Below, in pieces: positions 8,137-17,253 of a stretch of 62,080 nt of DNA. A model generated the notes under the pieces. That model saw only the letters and a list, made by a program, of their open reading frames with translations, made no database searches and was not told the origin of the DNA. Source of the stretch: Bacteroidaceae bacterium (GTDB lineage: Bacteria; Bacteroidota; Bacteroidia; Bacteroidales; Bacteroidaceae). The stretch covers positions 1 to 62,080 of the forward strand of contig JAFRTL010000015.1 in NCBI GenBank assembly GCA_017427065.1, given 5' to 3'. Made by a program: the position numbers and the translations under genes. The stretch's first letter is position 1; each line of letters opens with the position of its first letter.

Positions 8137-10518
8137 TTACTCTTTTTTTAGTTCTATAGCAGGGTTGGTTCTTGCAGCCTTCAGCGTCTGCCAAAGGACA
8201 GAGGCGAAAGCGATGGTTATGGAAATAAAGGCTGCTACCACAAATACCCAACTGTAGTTTTCGATGCGGTAAGCAAATTGGCTTAAATACTTTTCAGCTA
8301 TCCAGGTGGCGACTGCTATACCGATAATAACGGCGATTCCTACTAAAACCATATAGCCCTTTATTGTTCTCCAAATCTCATGAGTGATATCGCTGCCAAA
8401 TACTTTTCTTATAGCTATAATTTTGGTGTTCTCGACAGAGTAGTATGCACTCATCGCCAACAGGCCTAATAATGAAATAAGCACTGCCAAGATCATAAAA
8501 AGCTCAATAAGACGAAGGGTCATCTTCTCTGGTACCAATTGCTCGTTCAGGACATCAACTATATAACCAGCTTGTGAGGGCTCTACTTTAGTTCCATCTT
8601 TCTCGATACAGAAATCGGAATATGCCTTTAAGATGGCATCTGCCGCCTCTTTTTCATCCCCATCGACTTCTATCATCACTCCGTTTCCGTACAAGATCTT
8701 ATCTGCGGTGGAAACTACAACTGCTGAATTTTCCGCAGGATTCTCGGAAGAGGCATCTGCGGTAGGAATGTCTTCATACACACCGCCAACATATTCAGTC
8801 GCAGCACCGTTAATCCTGAAACGGGGGGCGTAGTAGGATAGTGTAGAATCGCTGAGTTGTATCTCATCGGCCAGATGCTTTGACATCCATACCGATCCTT
8901 CACGAGGCGTTCCATAGTCTTTGTTTATCTTAAGTCCAAGCATGTCGAAGTACTCTGGTGTGCAGATAATTAGTTGTGTATTTGCGGTCTTGTCTTCTGG
9001 GGTAGAGAACCCAAATCCCATGCTCATCTGACCAGGGAAACCAGCACCATAAGCAACTCGCTTTACCTGTGGAATCTGGGTCAAACGATCAACTAATGGC
9101 TTAATTTCAGAATAATCCCGAGCAGTAAAAGTCAAACGGAAAAGCCCCTCACTGCGGGCATTCAATGGACGGTTCATCATATGTGTGAGTTGTACGCTCA
9201 TCAGGATGGCCATGGCAATGAGCAATACAGAGATGGCATTCTGGAAAATAATGAATATTTTGCTGAATACCATTTTGCTGCGCCTGCAAAATGTACCGCG
9301 TACCACGTCAATAGGCTCATAGCGGGAAGCAATGAGAGCAGGAGCGATACCAACGATAGTGCCAATCATAATGATAGAGAAGACATAAAATGCAAAAGTC
9401 CCAGTCGTCAGATTCAGATTTATTTGGACATAAGCCCAAGTATTGCCAACATCGGAAACATCCATAAGTAGCTTATTCATCATCGGAAGAAGAAACCATG
9501 CCAATAATAAAGCAAGGGCAAAGCATACAGCTGTAAAGGCTATAGATTCAATAATATATTTGAGCATTATGCCTCTTTGCGAAGCTCCCAGCAGACGTCG
9601 GGTAGCCATTTCTTTTGCACGTCTTCCAGAGAGAGCCAGATTTAAATTGACATAGTTGAAGATGGCTGATATGAGAAGGAGCAGAACTACTACAGTCAGC
9701 ATTTGAAGCAGAGACTTGTTTCCCCGTTTAAAGAAATACTGTTGGTTGCTGAAGAATAATTCTGGAAGCGAATAGATTGGGAAATCTTGAATCCAAGTCT
9801 TGCCATAATTGGCGATACATATGTCGTGAATATGATCGGCCAGTGTTTCCCGGTCTGTTCCTTCTGAAACTTTGATTAACGATATATACTGGCCGATAGT
9901 ACTGAAAGCACGCAACTCTCCTGTGGAATAGAATGGATCAAACTCTGCATTGGCTAGAATACCTACATCGGGCATCAGTGTGTTTCGGAAATCTTTGTAA
10001 ATGCCACAAACAGTCAGCTCTTGTCCAGAAAAATAGGTTTCAGCACGAAGATGTGTTCCGATAACGTCTGTCCCGACTATGTTTGCTATCTGCTTTGCAA
10101 AAGATTCGCTCACAAGACAATATCCTTTGAGGGCAAACTCATCCAAAGACCCTTCAATGAGTTGGTAGTTAGGGAATACCTCAAAGAACTCTTTATCTAC
10201 CAGAGTCATTGAGTTTGTTAATTTATTGTCGCCTATAGAGACAATAGCCCCTTCTTCCGTATTGCTGATTCGGCACACAGTTTCAGCTTCTGGCAACTTT
10301 GAATCAAATTCTGCTTTATCCCACCAAGACAATGCCACAAAACTCGAGCTGCCTACGCCGTACACCCTTTCACTGATAGGATTCTCATAGGAGATTCTAT
10401 ACTGTTGCCAGACATAGTTACCGATAAGGATAACGAATGCTATAGAAACCACAAGCCCCACCGCCTCTATGGCGGTGTAGAGCTTGTTGCGGGATAGGAA
10501 TTTCAGGTAGGATTTCAT
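8137..10518 (-). CDS. FtsX/MacB-family ABC permease (permease C)
   Basis: This 793-residue permease is first in the C-D-E tandem set and follows the ATPase gene by 24 bases. The N-terminus MKSYLKFLSRNKLYT and C-terminus TNPAIELKKE match its paralogues. Coupling motifs are AKEMATRRLLGA and TKIIAIRKVFGS. Eight membrane segments are expected from two fused MacB/FtsX units, so one chain could serve as a complete permease for an ATPase dimer. The periplasmic parts have diverged far more than the ends, which fits different substrates or partners. Confidence 0.9.
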   Translation of the reverse strand: MKSYLKFLSRNKLYTAIEAVGLVVSIAFVILIGNYVWQQYRISYENPISERVYGVGSSSFVALSWWDKAEFDSKLPEAETVCRISNTEEGAIVSIGDNKLTNSMTLVDKEFFEVFPNYQLIEGSLDEFALKGYCLVSESFAKQIANIVGTDVIGTHLRAETYFSGQELTVCGIYKDFRNTLMPDVGILANAEFDPFYSTGELRAFSTIGQYISLIKVSEGTDRETLADHIHDICIANYGKTWIQDFPIYSLPELFFSNQQYFFKRGNKSLLQMLTVVVLLLLISAIFNYVNLNLALSGRRAKEMATRRLLGASQRGIMLKYIIESIAFTAVCFALALLLAWFLLPMMNKLLMDVSDVGNTWAYVQINLNLTTGTFAFYVFSIIMIGTIVGIAPALIASRYEPIDVVRGTFCRRSKMVFSKIFIIFQNAISVLLIAMAILMSVQLTHMMNRPLNARSEGLFRLTFTARDYSEIKPLVDRLTQIPQVKRVAYGAGFPGQMSMGFGFSTPEDKTANTQLIICTPEYFDMLGLKINKDYGTPREGSVWMSKHLADEIQLSDSTLSYYAPRFRINGAATEYVGGVYEDIPTADASSENPAENSAVVVSTADKILYGNGVMIEVDGDEKEAADAILKAYSDFCIEKDGTKVEPSQAGYIVDVLNEQLVPEKMTLRLIELFMILAVLISLLGLLAMSAYYSVENTKIIAIRKVFGSDITHEIWRTIKGYMVLVGIAVIIGIAVATWIAEKYLSQFAYRIENYSWVFVVAAFISITIAFASVLWQTLKAARTNPAIELKKE

Positions 10519-10542
10519 TTCAGTTGGTCTATGCAGATCTTT

Positions 10543-11223
10543 TTACAATTCGTTCTTCACATCACTTACTATCTGACCATCGAAGAGGTCGATGGTGCGC
10601 TGGGCGCAGGCGGCATCGCGCTGTGAGTGGGTTACCATCACGATGGTGGTGCCTTCGCGATTCAGCTCCTTCAGCAGATCCATCACCTCCTTACCGTTCT
10701 TGGAGTCCAAGTTACCAGTAGGCTCATCGGCCAATATCAGTTTAGGACCAGCTACCACGGCACGAGCGATGGCCACACGTTGCTGCTGACCACCAGAGAG
10801 TTGCTGTGGAAAGTGCTGCGCGCGATGACTGATAGCCATGCGTTTCATGATCTCCGTCACTTTCTGTTTGCGCTCAGAGGCACTGATGTTGAGGTAGCGC
10901 AGAGGCAGTTCGATGTTCTCATACACGTTCAACTCATCGATGAGGTTGAAGCTCTGGAACACAAAGCCGATGTTGCCTTTGCGGAACTTAGTGCGTTCCT
11001 TTTCCTTGAGGCCACCTACCTCAGTACCCAGAAGTTCATAGCTGCCACTGGTAGGATTGTCCAGCAAGCCCAAAATATTAAGTAAGGTGGACTTGCCACA
11101 GCCAGAAGGGCCCATGATGGCCACGAACTCGCCGTCTTTGATTTCAAACGTTACGCCATTCAGCGCGGTTGTCTCGATTTCTTCCGTACGGAAGATCTTT
11201 GTAAGATTGTTTACTGTAATCAT
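10543..11223 (-). CDS. ABC transporter ATPase, LolD/MacB type
   Basis: This 226-residue cytoplasmic ATPase should drive type VII (mechanotransmission) permeases. Walker A is GPSGCGKSTLL (residues 38-48). The Q-loop is in FVFQSFNLIDELNVYENI, the signature is LSGGQQQRVAIARA, Walker B is LILADEPTGNLDS and the switch histidine is in MVTHSQRD. The extended Q-loop region (FNLIDEL) and length are typical of LolD/MacB/FtsE relatives. It is the only ATPase gene in a cluster of six permease genes and sits between permeases B and C, suggesting that it is shared. Confidence 0.95.
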   Translation of the reverse strand: MITVNNLTKIFRTEEIETTALNGVTFEIKDGEFVAIMGPSGCGKSTLLNILGLLDNPTSGSYELLGTEVGGLKEKERTKFRKGNIGFVFQSFNLIDELNVYENIELPLRYLNISASERKQKVTEIMKRMAISHRAQHFPQQLSGGQQQRVAIARAVVAGPKLILADEPTGNLDSKNGKEVMDLLKELNREGTTIVMVTHSQRDAACAQRTIDLFDGQIVSDVKNEL

Positions 11224-11248
11224 AATTCTTTTATTTATTAGTTATTAA

Positions 11249-13612
11249 TTATTCGTTTTTCAATGAATCTACAGGGTTGGCATTGGCGGCTCTCCAGCTT
11301 TGAAGTGTCACTACCAGCAGAGTGATGGCACCAACTAACACCAGAGAGGCAAGGAAAATCCACACAGGGACTGGTGCCTGATAGGCAAAGCCACTGCGCC
11401 ATGAAATCATTATCCAATAAGCCGCAGGCGCAGCCACCACAAAGCTGAGGCCTGCCAGCAGGAGGTATTTCTTATTGATCATGCTGAGAATACTCTCTAC
11501 TGTGGCACCATTCACACGCCTAACGGCTATTTCCTTCTTTAAGAATTGCGTCTCAAAGAATACCAGGCCGATAATACCGATGATGGCGATGAGTAATGCC
11601 ACTATAGAAGCGATGGTGATGAGCTTGCCAAGCGACTGCTCGCTCTGGTACATATCCTCAATCCACTTGTCAAGATGGCGAACGTTTACCTGGTCTGGTT
11701 CTCGGGAAGGATCAAAGGTGCAGATAGCTTTCTTGATGTAGTCGGACACTTCCTTGAAGTCGGCTCCCGGAGCGGTCTTCACATACATCATACTGAAGTT
11801 TCTCCACTGCGTCTTTCCCCAGATATAGAGTGCCAGCGGACCCATGGGGTGCTTAAGGCTCTTGAAGTTGAAGTCCTTCACGATGCCCACAATCTGAGTG
11901 TCACCCACATGTCCTCCCGTGGTGCTGCCCACGTGGAACTGGGGGTACATTTTTGTAAATGTCTCATTGATAATCATACAGCCCATTTCGCTTTGGCTGT
12001 CCGAAGGCTGGAAATCGCGTCCGTCTGCCATCTGGAGTCCAAAGAACTTCAGGAAATCATCGGTCACTGGGAGCACCTCCATGAAAATCTGCTTTCCGTC
12101 TACGGTGCGTCCCCAACCCATCTTTCCGTCGGATACAATCGCATTGTCGGCAAAAGTGACATCCACAATCGATGGGTTCTGTAGCAGGTTGCTTTTCAAG
12201 GCCTCATGCTGACCACCGGCAGCGTAGCCGCACCACACTTGCAGTATCTGCTCCTGACTGAATCCCATGTCCTTTTTAGTCATGAAGTTCGTTTGTACAT
12301 TTACGAAGAGTGCCGTTAGGATAAAGATAAAGGAGAGGACAAACTGCAGGGCCACCAGGGCATTGCGGAGCCTTCTGCCTTTGACTCCGGTGCCGTAGGA
12401 TCCCTTCAGTACCAGTGCAGGAGGTTGTGAAGTGGAGTAGAGTGCAGGGGCAATGCCTGCCACGATGGCTGAAAGGAGGGCTACCACCAGCGTCAGCACC
12501 AAAATACCGATGTTATCCTGTACTTTCAGACTGTCTGATACGTAGGAAGCCCATGAAGTTCCGGCTACTACGTGCATGATGACACAAGCTAAGCCAAAGG
12601 CAGCCAAAACCAGGAGTCCTGCATGCAGTAGCTGCCTCCTGATGAGTGAGCCTCTTCCTTCACCCAGCACCTTACAGGTATTGATGTTCTTGATACGGAA
12701 CGGAATTTCAGCGAAGGCAAAGTTGATGAAATTGATAATGGCAATCGCAATGAGCAGTACCGCAATGGCAGCCAAGGTGAGGGTAATGGCCTTGTTGGAG
12801 CTGTCGATGTTGGCTCTTACATCCCGTTCATAGTGAGCATCGTGCAGATTGGTGATACGGAAGCCCTTGCGGTAAACTTCCACTTCATCTTTATCGGTTT
12901 CATCGCCATACAGATAGGGACTTATCGCATCCAGTATGGCTGTTTGGGTCTCTGCAGCCTGCTGTGGGTCTTTAAGCTTTACGAAAGCATTGAAAGACCA
13001 TTCGCTAGAATCCTCCAGAGAATATTTCCCGATATTTGAGATAATCCCGAAATGCATGCTGTAATTGCGGTGTTTATCTCTGAATACTCCCACGATACGA
13101 GACGTCAATTTTTCGCCCGTCTGGAGTGTACCCGTCTGGAGTGTCTTGCCGATGGCACTTTCTTCACCGAAGAACATTTTTGCGAAAGCTTCGTGCAGCA
13201 CGGCAGTCCCTGGGGCAGTAAAATCTTTGGCAGAGCCTTCTACCCATTCAAAGGGGAAGACAGAGAACAGGGTGCTGTCTACGAGAGCAGCAGGCACGGT
13301 GATGGCCGATTCTTTGTCGTCTTCACGGTAAAAGACCATATCTCCTTGGTTCGATAGGGTGCCTATGGCTTCGATATTCGGGCTAGCGGTCCTCATGACT
13401 TCAATAACCGGTCTGGCGAAGAAGGTACTGAACAATCCATTGTCTAGCCAGTTGTTCTCCAAACGGAACACCTGCTTGTGCCCCTCGAAGTTTTTGTCAT
13501 AAGTGGCATCCCAGCGCACCTGCACCATCAGGATCATGGCTGCGGCAAACGCCACACTCATACCTATTATATTAATCAGCGTAGAAACGCCTGTCTTTCT
13601 AAATACTTTCAT
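11249..13612 (-). CDS. FtsX/MacB-family ABC permease (permease B)
   Basis: This 787-residue double-FtsX permease starts MKVFRKTGVSTLINIIGMSV, a typical amphipathic segment plus first membrane helix. The first coupling motif is weakly conserved (IKNINTCKVLGE) and the second is canonical (KKEIAVRRVNGA). It ends NPVDSLKNE like permease F. It lies 25 bases upstream of the ATPase and 15 bases downstream of permease A. The degenerate first motif, shared in kind with permease A, suggests one half may contact the ATPase differently. Confidence 0.9.
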   Translation of the reverse strand: MKVFRKTGVSTLINIIGMSVAFAAAMILMVQVRWDATYDKNFEGHKQVFRLENNWLDNGLFSTFFARPVIEVMRTASPNIEAIGTLSNQGDMVFYREDDKESAITVPAALVDSTLFSVFPFEWVEGSAKDFTAPGTAVLHEAFAKMFFGEESAIGKTLQTGTLQTGEKLTSRIVGVFRDKHRNYSMHFGIISNIGKYSLEDSSEWSFNAFVKLKDPQQAAETQTAILDAISPYLYGDETDKDEVEVYRKGFRITNLHDAHYERDVRANIDSSNKAITLTLAAIAVLLIAIAIINFINFAFAEIPFRIKNINTCKVLGEGRGSLIRRQLLHAGLLVLAAFGLACVIMHVVAGTSWASYVSDSLKVQDNIGILVLTLVVALLSAIVAGIAPALYSTSQPPALVLKGSYGTGVKGRRLRNALVALQFVLSFIFILTALFVNVQTNFMTKKDMGFSQEQILQVWCGYAAGGQHEALKSNLLQNPSIVDVTFADNAIVSDGKMGWGRTVDGKQIFMEVLPVTDDFLKFFGLQMADGRDFQPSDSQSEMGCMIINETFTKMYPQFHVGSTTGGHVGDTQIVGIVKDFNFKSLKHPMGPLALYIWGKTQWRNFSMMYVKTAPGADFKEVSDYIKKAICTFDPSREPDQVNVRHLDKWIEDMYQSEQSLGKLITIASIVALLIAIIGIIGLVFFETQFLKKEIAVRRVNGATVESILSMINKKYLLLAGLSFVVAAPAAYWIMISWRSGFAYQAPVPVWIFLASLVLVGAITLLVVTLQSWRAANANPVDSLKNE

Positions 13613-13627
13613 TCTTTCTCTCTTTAT

Positions 13628-15964
13628 TTATTCTTTTTTCAATACTTCGGCAGGATTCGTCCTTGTCGCTTTCAGATAGTGTGATAGCACAACTATGGCA
13701 CACAGTGCTGCCACAACAATGAGTGTCACGGCAAATATACCTACAGAGAATCCCACTCGATGCGAGAACTGTTGCAAGTAGTACCGTGCGATCAGCCAGC
13801 CAATTGGCGCAGCAATAACGTAGCAAATGGCCACCGTCCGTAGATAAAGCCATAGACCCTCCGAAGTAATCTGAGGTATCTCTGCCCCCAATACGCGCTT
13901 TATAGAAATCTCTGTCCGCTTGTACTGCACATCCATTAGCACCTGACCCCAAATGCCCACGAGAGAGAGTAGCACTGCCAGCAGTGAGAACAGCCACACA
14001 GCCAGGCGCAGTCGCTCTTCTCCACTATAGAGGTTTTTACCGATTGCATCATAGAACTGTAATTCGTAAGGCATAGTTGGGTCCATTTCCGTCAGGAAGG
14101 ATTGAATCTTTTCAATCGCTGCCAGTCGGTCAGCACCTTCGGGGAACCGAATATAAGCGAAAGGCATCGAGTGTCCTCGTTTGGTATGCACTTGGAAGGC
14201 TACGGGAGAATCCGCTTTACGCATCGATGTAATATTTACATTATTGATGAAGCCAACAATCGGAGCTCCGTCACCGAATTCATCCTCATAAACCATCAAC
14301 TCGGCGCCTCGTGTTTTCAAGTCCTGCGTGAAGAGAATCGGTCCGAACTCTCCTTCATTGAAACTACGTCCTTCCATAACTTCCAATCCAAGAACCTGAG
14401 GCAAATTCCAGCTGCAAAAGATCATGCTCATCGACACCTGTCCATCGCCAAAATCAGCGCTCTGTGTGGTATAGGCATCTGCCCCGCCAATAAGATCATT
14501 TGCGTAAGCTACGTCTTCCACTTCAGGAAGTGTGCATAAGCGTTCCCGCAGCCAGTCTGCTTTTTCCCTGCTGTTCTCGCCGCCGATATTCACAACGGCC
14601 AGGTTATTCTTGTTGAATCCACAAGGATACTCCTTCATGAAGCGACTCTGCTTCTGCACGAAGAGGACAAAGATTAGCAGGGCAATGGAAACTACAAACT
14701 GCACACCTACAAGTACCGAGCGCAGCGTCTTTCCTGACTGTGACAGCCCATAATTGCCCCGAAGGATAAGTGCAGGCTGACCAGAGGTCGAATAGATGCC
14801 TGGCCAAATACCTGCAATGATGCCCGTGGCCAGCGCAACTGTTCCTACGAAGATAATAAGTTCCCAATGCTTGCTAATTGCAAATGCTTGCATCAGTACA
14901 CCTTGCGTAGCCAGTGCCTCCGATACTGGCTTCAGTAGGAGGGCTGCCATAGTAAAGGCGCAGATACACCAGATGACGGCCTCTGTCACCACCAGTGTCC
15001 GCAAGCGTGTCGTTGAAGATCCCAGAATCTTCTGCAGGTTGACATTCTTTATTCTGAGAGGTGTCAGAGCTACATAGAAGTTCGTGAAATTGATGAGACC
15101 AATAGTCAGAATCAAGATAGCGATAGCAATCAGTAAAAGTAGCTGTGAGCGACTACCGCTCTTGTAGATGTTCCCCTCGTTCCGGAAATAAATGCTTGTG
15201 AGAGGCACCAACTTGATGGGCGTGAGCCAATCTCCATGAGGCGCAAAGTCAAAATGGCTGTTGAAATCATTGGCCACGGTCTCTGCATTGTTAGCATCGT
15301 CCAACAGCAGATAGCAGACAAAATTGGCTCCGCCATAAGACCCTTTATTGATGTCTCCGATTGTCAAATACAGATCATTCCCGAGTTGCGTGTTTGTAGG
15401 GAAATCTTCATAAACACCAGTCACAGTGACTTCCCGAGGCAATTCCATATACTTGGCATCTGTCTTCAGTAGTTTGCCAACTGCCGATTCTCCAGAGAAC
15501 AGATTTTCTGCTAACGATTGGGGTATGATGACTGAATTAGGGCCTTCCAGTGCGTGAGAGTCTCCCTCCAACATCTTGATGCCAAATACATCGATAAATC
15601 GTTCCGATACGAAAATAATATCTCGCTTGTAACCGACAGGAGTACCACCGTCCTCTGCGGCGGAGAAATAGATTTCTCCCAAGAAAGGCATAAAAGTACA
15701 GCCAGCTTCAATGTGTACTGACGATCCGATGATGTCATCGGCAAAGCCTCTCGGAAGTATATTGCGGAACATAGATTCATCGGCCTTTTTGTCAGCTCTG
15801 AACACACGCTTCGCTGTGGGATGGCACTTATCAAACGACAGCTCATAGTCGGCCTGCAGGAAGATTAGTGCGAACGCTATGAAAGCGGCCACCAGCCCTG
15901 TGAAATTCAGCACTACTGCTATTGGGTATCGACGTATCAGGCTTTTGAGGTTCTTTATAATCAT
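13628..15964 (-). CDS. FtsX/MacB-family ABC permease (permease A)
   Basis: This 778-residue permease is first in the operon after the adaptor gene (30-base gap). The N-terminus MIIKNLKSLIRRYPIAVVLN leads into membrane helix 1. The first coupling motif is degenerate (IKNVNLQKILGS), the second is RTEISIKRVLGA, and the C-terminus is TNPAEVLKKE. The layout is the fused MacB/FtsX pair seen in the other five. Substrate unknown. Confidence 0.9.
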   Translation of the reverse strand: MIIKNLKSLIRRYPIAVVLNFTGLVAAFIAFALIFLQADYELSFDKCHPTAKRVFRADKKADESMFRNILPRGFADDIIGSSVHIEAGCTFMPFLGEIYFSAAEDGGTPVGYKRDIIFVSERFIDVFGIKMLEGDSHALEGPNSVIIPQSLAENLFSGESAVGKLLKTDAKYMELPREVTVTGVYEDFPTNTQLGNDLYLTIGDINKGSYGGANFVCYLLLDDANNAETVANDFNSHFDFAPHGDWLTPIKLVPLTSIYFRNEGNIYKSGSRSQLLLLIAIAILILTIGLINFTNFYVALTPLRIKNVNLQKILGSSTTRLRTLVVTEAVIWCICAFTMAALLLKPVSEALATQGVLMQAFAISKHWELIIFVGTVALATGIIAGIWPGIYSTSGQPALILRGNYGLSQSGKTLRSVLVGVQFVVSIALLIFVLFVQKQSRFMKEYPCGFNKNNLAVVNIGGENSREKADWLRERLCTLPEVEDVAYANDLIGGADAYTTQSADFGDGQVSMSMIFCSWNLPQVLGLEVMEGRSFNEGEFGPILFTQDLKTRGAELMVYEDEFGDGAPIVGFINNVNITSMRKADSPVAFQVHTKRGHSMPFAYIRFPEGADRLAAIEKIQSFLTEMDPTMPYELQFYDAIGKNLYSGEERLRLAVWLFSLLAVLLSLVGIWGQVLMDVQYKRTEISIKRVLGAEIPQITSEGLWLYLRTVAICYVIAAPIGWLIARYYLQQFSHRVGFSVGIFAVTLIVVAALCAIVVLSHYLKATRTNPAEVLKKE

Positions 15965-15994
15965 ATATTATTGTATTATTGGGTTTAAGTAATA

Positions 15995-17251
15995 TTAAAA
16001 CACTAATACATCACTATCCCCATAAGTCTCATACCCAGAGGTTATGACTTTCTCTCCTGGCTCCAGGCCTTCCAGCACTTCGTAGTACTGCGGATTCTGG
16101 CGTCCGATGCGGATTTCACGCTTCACGGCTCTGTTGCCATCTTTATTCACTACATAGATCCACTTGCCACCTGTCTGCTGGTAGAAGGAACCGCGAGGGA
16201 TGAGGATGGCTTCTTCGGGCTGTCCCAGTTGCAGATTGAGGTAGTAGGTCTGTCCGCTGCGGATGTTGTCAGGCTGCTCGCCATCAAACTTGAAGTCGGC
16301 CTTGAACTTGCCATCACGTACCTCTGGATAGACTTTGCGAATGAGGGTGGAGTAGGTATCTCCCTGGCGTTCGAAAGTGGCCTCCAGACCCTCTACTACG
16401 CGATCGATGTAGTGCTCGTCTATCTGTGCTTCTACCTTATAGGTACCCACGGAGTTGATCTGTCCTATCTTGGTGCCGCTGGCGATGCTCTGACCAAGCA
16501 CCACATCCAGTAGGCCAAGCTCTCCATCGATGGGAGCCTTCACGATGAGGTTGCTCTTGCGCTTGCGAATCATCTGCATATTGAGCTGCATATTCTCTAA
16601 GCTCTCCTCCATGCGGTCTATCTGCGTGCCACGATAGAGGCTGTCTTGCTTGGAGCGCTCACGGATAAGTTCGTATTTCTGCTGTGCCAGTCGGTAGTCT
16701 TCCTCTGCTTTCAGGTAGTCCTCCTTGGCGATGAGCTTATCCTCATAGAGTGCCTTTTGCTGCTCGTAGGTGCGACGCAGGCGTTCTACCTGCGTGCCAT
16801 ATTCCAGCACGTTCTGGCGCACGTCGAGCTTCTGTTGCTCCATCTGGATTTGTGTGTTGCGCAGGATGTTCTCCTTCTCTGCCAGCTCGGCTTCGGAGTT
16901 CAGGATGGAGAGGTCCAGATTATCATTGCTCAGCACCAGGATGGCATCGCCAGCCTTCACGGCAGAGCCTTCTTCGATGAGGATGGTCTGCACGATGCCA
17001 CCTTCCTGCGGACTCAGTTGGATGGTGGTCATGGGTTGTACTCGTCCGCTGATGCGGATGTAATCGTTGAACTCTCCCCGCTCTGTGGTAGATACCACCA
17101 CTGAATCTTTGTCCACACGTAGGGTCTTGTTGTTGGGCCTTGCTATCAGGTAGGCGATGAATGCCAGGAGCAGTGCGCCACCCCAGTAAGGTAAAGCTTT
17201 CTTGGTGAATGCCACCTTCCAGCCTGTCTGTTTTTCTAGAATCTTATCCAT
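15995..17251 (-). CDS. HlyD/MacA-family periplasmic adaptor
   Basis: This 418-residue membrane fusion protein links an inner-membrane transporter to an outer-membrane channel. One membrane helix (about 23-40) anchors it. A split lipoyl/barrel-sandwich domain flanks a long helical hairpin: the first half is near residues 70-110 (GGIVQTILIEEGSAVKAGD) and the hairpin is about 120-235, rich in Gln, Glu, Lys and Arg heptads. The second lipoyl half (NLIVKAPIDGELGLLDV) and beta-barrel and membrane-proximal domains follow. The gene starts 2 bases after the tolC-type gene stops, so the two are co-expressed. Together they build a tripartite pump with the permeases and ATPase. Confidence 0.92.
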   Translation of the reverse strand: MDKILEKQTGWKVAFTKKALPYWGGALLLAFIAYLIARPNNKTLRVDKDSVVVSTTERGEFNDYIRISGRVQPMTTIQLSPQEGGIVQTILIEEGSAVKAGDAILVLSNDNLDLSILNSEAELAEKENILRNTQIQMEQQKLDVRQNVLEYGTQVERLRRTYEQQKALYEDKLIAKEDYLKAEEDYRLAQQKYELIRERSKQDSLYRGTQIDRMEESLENMQLNMQMIRKRKSNLIVKAPIDGELGLLDVVLGQSIASGTKIGQINSVGTYKVEAQIDEHYIDRVVEGLEATFERQGDTYSTLIRKVYPEVRDGKFKADFKFDGEQPDNIRSGQTYYLNLQLGQPEEAILIPRGSFYQQTGGKWIYVVNKDGNRAVKREIRIGRQNPQYYEVLEGLEPGEKVITSGYETYGDSDVLVF

Positions 17252-17253
17252 AG

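Noticed and set aside
8135-8251. N-terminal extension of permease D
   Set aside because: The extra 39 codons overlap the end of permease C in another frame. The two paralogues start at the equivalent of 8134.
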